Source: Mucilaginibacter tundrae (lineage in GTDB: Bacteria; Bacteroidota; Bacteroidia; Sphingobacteriales; Sphingobacteriaceae). From it: a stretch of DNA of 64,000 bases. The translations under genes and the position numbers were made by a program. The first letter of the stretch is position 1. Every line of letters starts with the position of its first letter. Below the pieces are notes generated by a model. That model was not told where the DNA came from and searched no databases. It saw only the letters and a list, made by a program, of their open reading frames with translations. This document shows, piece by piece, positions 1 to 8,662 of the stretch. The stretch lies in assembly GCF_013408825.1 (NCBI RefSeq), contig NZ_JACCBZ010000006.1:248001-312000 (forward strand). The letters run 5' to 3'.

Positions 1-2140
1 GTGCAGGCTTCGCTTGTTTTGCCAGAAATTGGTCCTGGATATACTCGAATTTGTTGTTCAGTGTTTGAAATCCTGCTTTTTCATAATTGCGTATGGCTCT
101 TTTGATCCTTTTTTCTACCGGCCAGCTATACGTGCTTTTTAGAAAATGCAATAACTCATAGCCGTAAAGGAGCTCTTCATCGGTTAAAAGATAATCGTCT
201 TCAACAACAAGGCTCAGCTTTTCGGCGGTATCTTGTGAATTGAAAATAGCTAAAAATCCTGATCGCTGGATGATTTCCTTACCTTGTGTTTGCCACGCAT
301 TCAACTTTATCTCAAGTTCCTTAAACCGGAAGGAATAGGCTAATACCAATACCTGGTCGTAAAAACTTTGTTCTGCTGATTCCAGGATATTGAAACTATG
401 CACACGGGCCAAAAGGATTTTAGTAGACAAACTGGTTTCTTCATTATTAAGTAATGCTGTCACTACATCCTCGTCGACGAAATTGGTGATCGGAACATGG
501 TAATCCTTTAAGGCAGCCAACAGTAACTTTTTGAGCGAATTATCAAGGTCATCATCCAGGATATAAGCTTTATAGGCCTGGTAATTGACATAATTGATCA
601 AGGAGAACTGATTATGCGTATTAGCATAGTTAAGATTGCCAATCCAAATCTTATTCTGAATAGTGCTTAGCTTCGCCAGTGTTTCGACCATGGGTTCATG
701 CTCAGGTTTTTTCTGAATATCAAAAACACGGAAGTCCCGCCAGATCTTGTTACGCTTGTTTTCAACTGAAAGATCGATTTGTGAAATTTCCGGGTTAATA
801 AAGTCGCCGTTCTCCAGGAACAGGAAGAATGCTTTTAAAGCGGAACCGGCACCTGAAATTTTAATTTTGTTATTTGTTTCCTGCTGTAAAAAGGATATTA
901 CGGACGGCGCCTGAAGCGGAATCCTGATGATACTGTGATTTTCGTAAAAAAGCTGCTGTTCAACAGGTATCTCAGCAGAACCTACATCGATCAAATAGAT
1001 TTTGTATTGACGATTTTTATTTTTGATAGCTTCCTTGTGAAGAATATCCTTCACCCAATTGATCCATGCTTTGAAATTAGGGTCAACGCCTGAAAACCCA
1101 ATTAGGCAGAAAGATTCCTGGAGCAATGAAATGCGCATCAGTTGTGTAAAAGCTTCGTGTTTTTCCGGGTAAGTATCATAATCTTCCTTGGCGATAACGT
1201 ATAGTTTGTGCGGGTCACCGTCAAATTGGAAATAAAACTCCTCTTTCTGTAGGGTGCTCCTCAGCGACCCATGAAGCTTAATGATATTTTTGGTGCGTTT
1301 CAGGCGAAGGTCAGCGGCATTTCTAACCACATGATATCTGCTCAATAACGCGGTTTCTTTCTCCTTTATGGTTTGATCATTATCCTTAATTTTTGCTTCA
1401 TTTAATCCGATATCGCGCTGAATATCCTGTCTGTCTTTTGCCGCTTTATCGACTGCGTGGCTGGAGCTGATGTTTGCTAAGTCTGCAGGATTACTTGGGG
1501 GTCCTGTAACCGGTGCGTCAGTAATCTCTGGCAAGGCTTGTATTTTTTCCTGAAGCTCATCCCTCTCTCGGTAAAGATTGGCAGTGTCGTTTTCAAGATC
1601 TTCTATATCTTTCCGAAGCTGGCTTATCTGCCCTTCATCGATACAGCAATCCAGTAATTCATCATAATTTGTTGTATATATATTGTTCCACGGCAATTGG
1701 ATTACCTTCCGATGAAGGTTGAGTCGTTCGCCTTTTATTTTAATCGTATTGCCACCAATTTTGAGTTGGAAGTCATCGCCGTCTTTTTCGATAGCAGGTG
1801 TCCGTTCTTCTATGTAGGTCGCTATTGCTTCAGGATAGCCCTTTCTGCGAATGTACTCTGTGACTACTTCAAGATAACCGATCCGGTTAGTGATTTCTTT
1901 GCATTTCTGTTTGGAAAATGCGGATAAGGTCTGTTTGTTTTTAATCCCTGACTTGTTGAGTTGTTGGTAGGCTGTATCTATTTCTTCGCTATAAAGATAT
2001 TTTGTTAAATCTAAAAGCAATTCGTCCCAACTAAGAAATGATGAATGTACGTTCTTACTAAAACCGGCGCCGATAAGTAACGACATATGTTCCCTGGCCA
2101 ATTTATTACGTAAGTCCTTTAAATGTTTTTCGTAGGTCAT
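1..2140 (-). CDS. SIR2-domain protein, probable anti-phage defence NADase (3' end off window)
   Basis: I translated this minus-strand frame by hand: it is open from the ATG at 2138-2140 to the window edge (713 codons, no stop), so the C-terminus is missing. The N-terminal ~370 residues carry SIR2 signatures: GAGFSKN (residues 24-30), TTNYDELL (156-163), LHGS with the catalytic-type His (about 290), and GFSGVDPNF (348-356). Between TTNYD and LHGS lies a charged, coiled-coil-like insert (about residues 170-265). Beyond residue 370 the protein looks mostly helical, as in the long C-terminal parts of defence-associated sirtuins (DSR type). In known families such SIR2 domains deplete NAD+ during phage infection. 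Motifs look intact, so activity is plausible. Position next to a half-tRNA suggests cargo of an integrated element. SIR2 call is firm; the defence role is inference, and partner genes may lie left of the window. Confidence 0.8.
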   Translation of the reverse strand, partial: MTYEKHLKDLRNKLAREHMSLLIGAGFSKNVHSSFLSWDELLLDLTKYLYSEEIDTAYQQLNKSGIKNKQTLSAFSKQKCKEITNRIGYLEVVTEYIRRKGYPEAIATYIEERTPAIEKDGDDFQLKIGGNTIKIKGERLNLHRKVIQLPWNNIYTTNYDELLDCCIDEGQISQLRKDIEDLENDTANLYRERDELQEKIQALPEITDAPVTGPPSNPADLANISSSHAVDKAAKDRQDIQRDIGLNEAKIKDNDQTIKEKETALLSRYHVVRNAADLRLKRTKNIIKLHGSLRSTLQKEEFYFQFDGDPHKLYVIAKEDYDTYPEKHEAFTQLMRISLLQESFCLIGFSGVDPNFKAWINWVKDILHKEAIKNKNRQYKIYLIDVGSAEIPVEQQLFYENHSIIRIPLQAPSVISFLQQETNNKIKISGAGSALKAFFLFLENGDFINPEISQIDLSVENKRNKIWRDFRVFDIQKKPEHEPMVETLAKLSTIQNKIWIGNLNYANTHNQFSLINYVNYQAYKAYILDDDLDNSLKKLLLAALKDYHVPITNFVDEDVVTALLNNEETSLSTKILLARVHSFNILESAEQSFYDQVLVLAYSFRFKELEIKLNAWQTQGKEIIQRSGFLAIFNSQDTAEKLSLVVEDDYLLTDEELLYGYELLHFLKSTYSWPVEKRIKRAIRNYEKAGFQTLNNKFEYIQDQFLAKQAKPA

Positions 2141-2551
2141 TAGGTTAATAAAACATTAAAATTAGGATTAACATTCTATAACCGCTAACCTTTATTGGTT
2201 TTTAGCCCAGCTTTGGTAAATTAAGCTTTTTTACTACGCCAATAACGAACCCTTTTAAGAAATAGATGCCTAACAAATTAGTACCGTTCATTCGGGAATT
2301 TTTGTTTTTATGCGAAGATAGGTACATTTAGTAAAGTTCCTTAAAGAGACTAAAGGTGTCTTTTTTAGTGCTAATAATCATCGCAAGTATTACAAGTTTT
2401 TCTGTTGAATTTCACAAAAAAAGTGTCGGGATTTCGTCGGGATGATTTTTTTAAAATGCTTTGAAATCCAAAAATTTTGTTGTAAATTGGCCTCTGTAAG
2501 TCAGAAACGAAGTTTTCTGCCCTTAAAATATTTCGTGTTTCACCCTCTGCC
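2141..2551. other. AT-rich spacer at the inner end of the putative element
   Basis: No convincing gene is visible. It must hold the promoter of the minus-strand SIR2 gene. Near its right end there is a pair of 8-bp direct repeats (GTCGGGAT at 2425-2432 and 2436-2443), about 110 bp from the half-tRNA. Short direct repeats at this distance are what integrase arm-type sites look like, but that reading is inference. Confidence 0.4.
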
Positions 2552-2600
2552 GAAGACTCATAATCTTTTGGTCCCTGGTTCGAGCCCAGGTGGGCGCACC
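2552..2600 (+). pseudogene. 3' half of a tRNA with anticodon CAU, probable attachment site
   Basis: The sequence folds as the 3' part of a tRNA: anticodon stem GAAGA/TCTTT closing the 7-nt loop CTCATAA (anticodon CAU, Met or Ile2), variable loop TGGTC, T stem CCTGG/CCAGG with loop TTCGAGC, acceptor 3' strand TGGGCGC, discriminator A and CC. The 26 bases upstream show no D-arm and no acceptor partner GCGCCCA, so no full tRNA is present. Tyrosine integrases commonly recombine in the 3' half of tRNA genes and leave such a copy at the distal end of the insert. The intact gene should then lie to the left, outside the window. Confidence 0.7.
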
Positions 2601-2607
2601 GAGTATA

Positions 2608-2641
2608 AAAAGCCGTTCTTTGTAAAAGGAACGGCTTTTTT
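2608..2641 (+). terminator. Rho-independent terminator after the half-tRNA
   Basis: Stem AAAAGCCGTTC / GAACGGCTTTT with a short loop (TTTGTAAAAG), followed by a T run. It looks like the original terminator of the tRNA whose 3' end is retained here. Confidence 0.8.
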
Positions 2642-2789
2642 GTGCTGTTAAGATGCTTTTATTGGTGTGAATCAATGATGAATACCCTGGACATCTTTGG
2701 TAAGAACCGGGAGATCATCTGCGACTGGGATATTTTCCCTGAATTATTATTTCAATAAATTTCTCAGGCCATTACCTCAGTACAGCGGT
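2642..2789. other. Short spacer with a 27-codon open frame of unknown status
   Basis: A plus-strand ATG frame at 2675-2758 encodes 27 residues (ending PELLFQ) with gene-like composition, but I do not recognise it and it may be a remnant. It lies just outside the proposed element end. Confidence 0.2.
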
Positions 2790-2978
2790 TTACCATGTGC
2801 ACACATACACGCTATCACAGTTTTGATTTGTTCGGTTACCGAATTTTATCACTGTTAAATTTATTGGTTTGTTATTTGCAGAAAATAATGCGATTACTAT
2901 TTCAGGCACAATCTGCACCACTTCATGGAAATCAGGGCCACTCTTTACCCAGGCAATTGCTTCTTTGATTAGATACAT
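2790..2978 (-). CDS. Small hypothetical protein (62 aa), doubtful
   Basis: ATG-initiated frame reading away from imuA, leaving an 83-bp shared promoter region. Residues 1-45 have a plausible protein-like composition (MYLIKEAIAWVKSGPDF at the start), but no family is recognised and the C-terminus ends abruptly. It could be a real divergent small gene or chance. In other bacteria a LexA-like or S24 repressor often precedes imuA; this frame is far too short to be one and shows no such motif. Confidence 0.2.
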   Translation of the reverse strand: MYLIKEAIAWVKSGPDFHEVVQIVPEIVIALFSANNKPINLTVIKFGNRTNQNCDSVYVCTW

Positions 2979-3019
2979 AAAACAAAAGTGAAAATTATTT
3001 TGTAATTCTTTATATAAAA

Positions 3020-3059
3020 TGCTAATATTTTTAGCAAACTTTGTAATCCAAATTGGATT
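3020..3059 (+). promoter_or_regulatory. Two adjacent palindromes upstream of imuA, candidate operator
   Basis: A perfect inverted repeat TGCTAA-TATTT-TTAGCA (3020-3036) is followed by a second, AATCCA-AAT-TGGATT (3045-3059). The first overlaps a -7-like box (TATTTTTA at 3026-3033), and the second ends two bases before the ATG at 3062. This is where an SOS-type repressor would sit. The repressor itself is not in the window. Confidence 0.45.
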
Positions 3060-3061
3060 TC

Positions 3062-3793
3062 ATGCCGGATACCAAAAAAGATATCATCAGTCAATTGCGA
3101 AAGGATATTTTGCTTTGGGAAGGATTTAAGCCTCCGGCAACTGCCGGTGCAGATACTTTTGGTTTGGGGCCATTGGAATCCGCTTTTCCAAATGACATAT
3201 TTCCAACGGGTACCATTCATGAAATGATTTGCCCTACGCCCGAACAGGCAGCGGCAACGGGTGGGTTTATGTCCGGGTTACTGGCTTCACTCATGAATCA
3301 TGAAAGTGCTTGTCTATGGATCGGCACCACAAGAAAACTTTTTCCGCCTGCCTTAATGGCTTTCGATGTCGAGCCTGACCGTGTGATCTTTGTCGACCTT
3401 CAGCGGGAAAAGGATGTACTTTGGGCAATGGAAGAGGCCTTGAAGTGCGAAGGCCTTGCGGCTGTCGTCGCCGAAGTCCGGGAGATCAGCTTCATGCAAT
3501 CACGCCGTTTGCAACTGGCGGTAGAAAATAGCAAAGTAACGGGTTTCATTCTGCGAAATGACCCGCGTAAGCTGGGGACGAATACCTGCGTAGCCCGTTG
3601 GCAGATCAGCTCATTACCTAGTGAACTGGAAGATGGACTACCGGGTGTGGGTTTTCCTCGCTGGCAGGTTGAATTGCTCAGGGTGCGCAACGGCAATCCG
3701 GGTTGCTGGAGATTGGAATGGATGGACGGGCACTTTGTACCCGTTGACGAAAAAACTAATATTCATGAATTACAGAAACGGCAGGCCGGATAA
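3062..3793 (+). CDS. imuA: ImuA-like mutagenesis protein
   Basis: First gene of a three-gene translesion cassette. The product (243 aa from ATG 3062) resembles the RecA/SulA-like ImuA family, with the N-terminal region GLGPLESAFPNDIFPTGTIH preceding the core fold. The position of the RecA P-loop reads PTPEQAAATGG and lacks a GKT/S motif, as expected for ImuA, which acts as an accessory scaffold rather than an ATP-driven recombinase. A TTG at 3053 is in frame but sits inside a palindrome, so the ATG nine bases later is preferred. imuB follows after two bases, arguing for one transcript. Identity rests partly on the imuB-dnaE2 context, which is diagnostic. Confidence 0.85.
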   Translation: MPDTKKDIISQLRKDILLWEGFKPPATAGADTFGLGPLESAFPNDIFPTGTIHEMICPTPEQAAATGGFMSGLLASLMNHESACLWIGTTRKLFPPALMAFDVEPDRVIFVDLQREKDVLWAMEEALKCEGLAAVVAEVREISFMQSRRLQLAVENSKVTGFILRNDPRKLGTNTCVARWQISSLPSELEDGLPGVGFPRWQVELLRVRNGNPGCWRLEWMDGHFVPVDEKTNIHELQKRQAG

Positions 3794-3795
3794 TC

Positions 3796-5298
3796 ATGCA
3801 AAAACGCTTTGTTTCCATATGGTTCCGTCATTTGACTACGGACTGGCTGACACTCCGGCGACCAGAACTTAAGCTGATGCCTTTTGTTTTCGCTGCACCC
3901 ATCCGCGGGCGCATGCTCATCACTGCGGCTAACCTGTTGGCAGAGCAACAAGGGATAGGGGTCGGCATGGCCGCTGCCGATGCCAAGGCTATTGTCCCAT
4001 CATTAGAGGTGGTGGACGACATTCCCGGTAAAGCCGCTAAATTATTGGAAGCTTTGGGTGAATGGTGTATCCGGTATACCCCGCTCGTAGCGGTGGATCT
4101 ACCTAATGGTTTGATCCTGGATGTCTCCGGCTGCGCGCATTTATGGGGCGGCGAAAGGGCTTACCTGGGTGCTATTATTAAAATCTTGCGGAGTAAAGGT
4201 TACGATGCAAGAGGCGCAATGGCGGACACGGTGGGAACTGCCTGGGCAATCGCCCGCTTTGGTAAAGTTAAACCGATCATTGAGCCCGGCGGACAAACGG
4301 AGGCCTTGTTGCCTTTGCCGCCTGCTGCCTTGCGCCTGGAGCCGCTGATTTTGGAACGGCTGCAAAAACTTGGTCTTTATACGATCAGTAATTTTATCGG
4401 ATTGGGGCGTTCCGCTTTGCGTCGTCGTTTTGGCGAGGATTTCCTGTTGCGTTTAAACCAGGCTTTGGGCAACGAGGATGAACCTTTGCAATTGATACAA
4501 CCGGTTGAGCCTTACCAGGAACGGCTTCCATGTCTTGAACCTATAAGAACGGTACCAGCGATAGAGATCGCTATCAAAAAATTACTGGAATCCCTTTGCT
4601 TCCGTTTACATGGCGAAGGCAAGGGAATACGTACAGCGATCCTGGAATACTACCGTATAGATGGTGAAATAGGTTCGGTCAGTATTGGTACTAACCGTGC
4701 CTCTTACCATGCTGGGCATTTATTCAAGTTATTTGAGCTGAATATAGCGAAAATCGAACCTGCACTGGGTATTGAGCTATTTGTTTTGAAAGCTCCCAAA
4801 GTGGATGATGTAGAACCCGGACAGGAGGCGATCTGGTCTCCCGAAGGTTGCGGACTGGAGGATGCAGGCTTAGCGGAATTACTGGACAGACTGGCTAATA
4901 AAGTTGGCGCGGATTGTATCCGCCGTTACTTGCCGCAGGAACGCTACTGGCCGGAGCGCTCCATCAAACTAGCTCACTCCTTACAAGAAAAAAAAACAAC
5001 AGCTTGGCGCATGGATAGACCAAGGCCGTCATTATTATTAGCCCAGCCAGAACGCATCGAAGTAACTGCGCCGGTACCTGATTACCCGCCGATCCTATTC
5101 CGGTATAAAAACGTGGTACATTATATCAAAAAAGCCGATGGGCCGGAACGCATCGAACAGGAATGGTGGATCGAAACTGGTGAACACCGCGACTATTATT
5201 ATGTCGAGGACGAAGCAGGACAGCGTTATTGGCTATTCCGCTCGGGGCATTATGATGTCGAAAGTTCAAAATGGTTTATTCACGGTTTTTTCGCATGA
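3796..5298 (+). CDS. imuB: ImuB, catalytically dead Y-family polymerase homologue
   Basis: 500-aa Y-family-like protein. Active Y-family polymerases start with a DxD-type motif and carry SxDE in the palm. Here the N-terminus reads VSIWFRHL with no aspartate, and the palm motif is AVDLPNGLILDVSG (about residues 99-112), so the Glu of SIDEA is lost. This is the pattern of ImuB, which bridges the sliding clamp, ImuA and DnaE2 rather than synthesising DNA. The stop codon overlaps the dnaE2 start (ATGA), indicating translational coupling. Function is from family knowledge; residue loss is seen directly. Confidence 0.9.
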   Translation: MQKRFVSIWFRHLTTDWLTLRRPELKLMPFVFAAPIRGRMLITAANLLAEQQGIGVGMAAADAKAIVPSLEVVDDIPGKAAKLLEALGEWCIRYTPLVAVDLPNGLILDVSGCAHLWGGERAYLGAIIKILRSKGYDARGAMADTVGTAWAIARFGKVKPIIEPGGQTEALLPLPPAALRLEPLILERLQKLGLYTISNFIGLGRSALRRRFGEDFLLRLNQALGNEDEPLQLIQPVEPYQERLPCLEPIRTVPAIEIAIKKLLESLCFRLHGEGKGIRTAILEYYRIDGEIGSVSIGTNRASYHAGHLFKLFELNIAKIEPALGIELFVLKAPKVDDVEPGQEAIWSPEGCGLEDAGLAELLDRLANKVGADCIRRYLPQERYWPERSIKLAHSLQEKKTTAWRMDRPRPSLLLAQPERIEVTAPVPDYPPILFRYKNVVHYIKKADGPERIEQEWWIETGEHRDYYYVEDEAGQRYWLFRSGHYDVESSKWFIHGFFA

Positions 5299-8200
5299 AG
5301 TATAGCGAATTACAAGTGACCAGCAATTTCACGTTCCTGCGGGGCGGTTCGCACCCTGATGAATTGGTGGAACGTGCCGCTGATCTGGGTTATACGAAAA
5401 TTGCCATCACCGATCGGAATAGCGTTGCAGGTGTTGTCAGGGCGCACGAAGCTGCGAAATTAAAAGGAGTTACGCTCATACCCGCTTGCAGGCTTGACCT
5501 GTTGGATGGGCCGGGCTTGTTGGCTTATCCAACTGATATTACAGCCTGGGGGCGAATGTGTGCTTTATTAACGCTTGGCAACTTACGAACAGAAAAAGGT
5601 AAATGCGATCTGTATAAAAAAGATGTATTTGAGCATGCTGAGGGAATCAAGTTTATTGCTATACCTCCGGCTGCCCTTAATAAGAAATTCGATTTTGATG
5701 AAGTCTTTAAAAAGAGCCTTCGGGAATACCAGGAAATATTGGGTACCGCACTTTACCTGGCAGCAAGCCGCACCTACAATGGCGATGATGCAAAGCGCTT
5801 GTTCAGGCTATCCCAGCTGGGTGTACCAATGGTAGCTACTGGTGATGTACATTACCACGAATCCTACCGCCGGGAATTGCAGGATGTAGAAACCTGTGTA
5901 CGAGAGAAATGCACCATCCATACCGCAGGCTTCCGGCTGCTGGCCAACGCAGAAAGATACCTAAAGCCAGTAGAGGAATTGGAGCGATTGTTCAGGCAAT
6001 ATCCTGATGCTCTGGCGCGCACAGAAGAAATTGCGGAATCCTGTACTTTTTCATTGGACACCTTAAAATACCTAGAACCCGAATGGGTCAGTCCGGACGG
6101 GCGCTCTGCCGATGAACATTTGGCAAAACATACCTGGGACGGTGCCCAACAACGCTTTAGCGGAAACATCCCACAAAAGATTAGCGAACAGATTAGCTTT
6201 GAACTGGCCTTTTTTGCGCGGCGCAAACTGGCAAAATATTTTCTGAGGATCTTTGAATATACCAGTAAAGCGGAGGAATGGCATATCCTGCACCAGGGCC
6301 GGGGTTCGGCAGCCAATTCAGCAGTTTGTTTTTGCCTGGGCATCACAGCCGTAAACCCCGAAAAATCCCGGCTGCTCTTTTCCCGCTTTATGTCTGATGC
6401 ACGTGACGAATGGCCTGACGTGGACGTAGATTTTGAACATGAACGTCGGGAAGAAATCATCCAGTGGATATATGAAACCTATGGCCGCGAACATGCCGCA
6501 ATTGTGGCTACTGTTACACAAGAACGCCATAAAGGTGCAATCCGTGATGTAGGTAAAGCCATGGGGTTATCCGTGGATACCATTAACCGGCTTTCAGGAG
6601 CCATAGGGGATTTTGAAGAAGAAGCATTTAACCGTGACCGTATTATCGCGCAGGGGCTTAACCCCGATGATCCCTTACTATTCAAAGTATTGGAACTGAC
6701 GGAACAGTTGATGGGTTTCCCCAGACAATTAGGCCAGCACACAGGCGGGTTCGTTATCACTCAGTGCAAGCTATCTGATATCTGCCCGGTGATGAACGCC
6801 CGAATGGAAGACCGCACCCAACTGGAATGGAACAAGGATGACCTGGAGGCGCTCGGTATTTTAAAAGTAGATGTACTGGCGTTAGGTATGTTAACCTGCA
6901 TCCGGAAAGGTTTTGAGTTGGCGAACCAACACCATGGTTTGGATTTAACTTTAGAAAATGTTCCCCAAGATGATCCTGCCGTGTATGACATGATTTGCCA
7001 TGCCGATACGCTTGGCGTTTTCCAGATCGAAAGCAGGGCGCAGATGTCCATGCTGCCACGTTTAAAACCACGTGTTTTTTATGACCTTGTGATAGAGGTT
7101 GCTATAGTCAGGCCGGGCCCGATCCAGGGCGATATGGTACACCCCTACCTACGCAGGCGTGACGGAATAGACCCCATCGAATACCCATCCAAGGAACTCG
7201 AAGATATATTGGGCCGGACATTGGGTGTCCCGTTATTCCAAGAGCAAGCCATGGAGATCGCCATTGTAGCCGCAGGCTTTACCCCAGCCGAAGCTGACCA
7301 ATTACGCCGTAGCATGGCGACGTTTAAAGCCAAAGGATTGGTCAGTCAGTACCGGAAAAAGCTGGTGGATGGTATGGTAGCTAAAGGCTACACCGAAGAA
7401 TATGCAGGCCGGATCTTTAAGCAACTGGAAGGATTTGGTAGTTATGGATTCCCTGAAAGCCATGCCGCATCATTTGCGCACCTCGTTTATATATCATCCT
7501 GGCTCAAATGTCATTATCCGGATGTATTTGCCGCCGCTTTATTAAATAGTCAACCGATGGGCTTTTACCAGCCAGCACAAATTGTTATTGATGCGCGGAG
7601 GCACGGTGTAGAGATAAGGCCGGTGGATATCAATCATTCTGACTGGGACAACACGCTGGAAGATAAAGCCGGGCAATATCGCGCACTGCGTTTAGGGTTC
7701 AGGCAGGTAAAAGGCTTGCGTGAAGATGACATGGCTTTATTAATAAAGGGAAGGCACACTGGCTATGCCAGTATCAGCCAGCTAAGTGATGCCGGAGTCC
7801 CGCAGGCTGCCATCGAAAAATTGACCGATGCGGATGCCTTCCGTTCCATGAAGCTTGACCGCCGGGAAGCTTTATGGGAAGTACCTGCATTGAGCGACAA
7901 GCCCTTCGGCTTGTTTGCAGGCCAGCCATCCGAAAGTTCAAAGGAGGCACAGATCAGCTTGCCATTTATGACTCAGGCTGAGCATGTGGTACAGGATTAT
8001 GCAGCTACTGGCCTTTCCCTGAAAGCGCACCCTGTCAGCTTCACGCGCGAAAAATTAAAATTGCTGCATGTAACCGCAACCGCCAATCTGCCAACCCTCA
8101 AGGATGGTGATCCGATCAGGGTAGCAGGACTGGTTACTGTACGGCAAAGGCCCGGTACCGCAAAAGGCGTGGTATTTATCACTATTGAGGATGAAACAGG

Positions 8201-8477
8201 CTTTGCCAACCTGGTTGTATGGGAGAAAATATTTGATAAATTTCGCAAAGAGATTGTGCAATCCCGCCTTTTGATGGTGGAGGGTAAATTGCAGATCGAA
8301 GGTGAAGTGATCCATGTGGTAGTAAAACGCTGTTTCAACTTAACCAAATTCTTAAGCGGTTTAACAGCGGCATGCAATGAAGATGTGCCGGTATTTACCT
8401 TATCACGCGCCGATGAAACCACTTCTCCAATACCTGATGCCCGTAATATCTTTCATAAAGGCAGAAATTTTAAATAA
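5295..8477 (+). CDS. dnaE2: Error-prone DNA polymerase III alpha subunit DnaE2 (ImuC)
   Basis: 1060 aa from the ATG at 5295, which overlaps the imuB stop. The N-terminal PHP domain starts at LQVTSNFTFLRGGSHPDEL. The polymerase palm carries the three catalytic aspartates in PDVDVDF (D375, D377, D379). A C-terminal OB-fold (about residues 935-1015, with IRVAGLVTVRQRPGT) follows. At about 1060 residues it is shorter than replicative DnaE (about 1150-1200 or more) and matches the DnaE2 class. It performs lesion bypass and induced mutagenesis with ImuA and ImuB. No terminator stands directly after it apart from the shared hairpin near 8612. Confidence 0.93.
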   Translation: MKYSELQVTSNFTFLRGGSHPDELVERAADLGYTKIAITDRNSVAGVVRAHEAAKLKGVTLIPACRLDLLDGPGLLAYPTDITAWGRMCALLTLGNLRTEKGKCDLYKKDVFEHAEGIKFIAIPPAALNKKFDFDEVFKKSLREYQEILGTALYLAASRTYNGDDAKRLFRLSQLGVPMVATGDVHYHESYRRELQDVETCVREKCTIHTAGFRLLANAERYLKPVEELERLFRQYPDALARTEEIAESCTFSLDTLKYLEPEWVSPDGRSADEHLAKHTWDGAQQRFSGNIPQKISEQISFELAFFARRKLAKYFLRIFEYTSKAEEWHILHQGRGSAANSAVCFCLGITAVNPEKSRLLFSRFMSDARDEWPDVDVDFEHERREEIIQWIYETYGREHAAIVATVTQERHKGAIRDVGKAMGLSVDTINRLSGAIGDFEEEAFNRDRIIAQGLNPDDPLLFKVLELTEQLMGFPRQLGQHTGGFVITQCKLSDICPVMNARMEDRTQLEWNKDDLEALGILKVDVLALGMLTCIRKGFELANQHHGLDLTLENVPQDDPAVYDMICHADTLGVFQIESRAQMSMLPRLKPRVFYDLVIEVAIVRPGPIQGDMVHPYLRRRDGIDPIEYPSKELEDILGRTLGVPLFQEQAMEIAIVAAGFTPAEADQLRRSMATFKAKGLVSQYRKKLVDGMVAKGYTEEYAGRIFKQLEGFGSYGFPESHAASFAHLVYISSWLKCHYPDVFAAALLNSQPMGFYQPAQIVIDARRHGVEIRPVDINHSDWDNTLEDKAGQYRALRLGFRQVKGLREDDMALLIKGRHTGYASISQLSDAGVPQAAIEKLTDADAFRSMKLDRREALWEVPALSDKPFGLFAGQPSESSKEAQISLPFMTQAEHVVQDYAATGLSLKAHPVSFTREKLKLLHVTATANLPTLKDGDPIRVAGLVTVRQRPGTAKGVVFITIEDETGFANLVVWEKIFDKFRKEIVQSRLLMVEGKLQIEGEVIHVVVKRCFNLTKFLSGLTAACNEDVPVFTLSRADETTSPIPDARNIFHKGRNFK

Positions 8478-8611
8478 TCCCATAAAACTTAGATCTTAAA
8501 ACGACTCAAAATCAGCCTAAAATTCGCTTTTTTTCTACACTAAAAAATGAGATTCCATCCAAAAAGTTACAAATAATATAAGGTTTTGTAGATTTTAAAA
8601 CCCTTTTAAAC

Positions 8612-8646
8612 AAAAAACCCCGGCTATTTGCCAGGGCTTTTGTTTA
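8612..8646. terminator. Terminator between convergent dnaE2 and clpX
   Basis: Imperfect hairpin (AAAACCCCGGC / GCCAGGGCTTTT, loop TATTT) with T-rich flanks on both sides. It could stop both dnaE2 and clpX transcripts. Confidence 0.6.
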
Positions 8647-8662
8647 TCTTAGAGATGCTTTG

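Noticed and set aside
2442..2651. Plus-strand frame of 69 codons
   Set aside because: It runs through the half-tRNA and its terminator, so it is a chance frame over RNA-type sequence.
2969..3220. Minus-strand frame of 83 codons
   Set aside because: It overlaps the imuA promoter and coding start and has no gene-like features.
5864..6460. Long antisense frame (198 codons) within dnaE2
   Set aside because: Shadow of a real gene; Ser/Arg-rich composition typical of a reverse-frame artefact.
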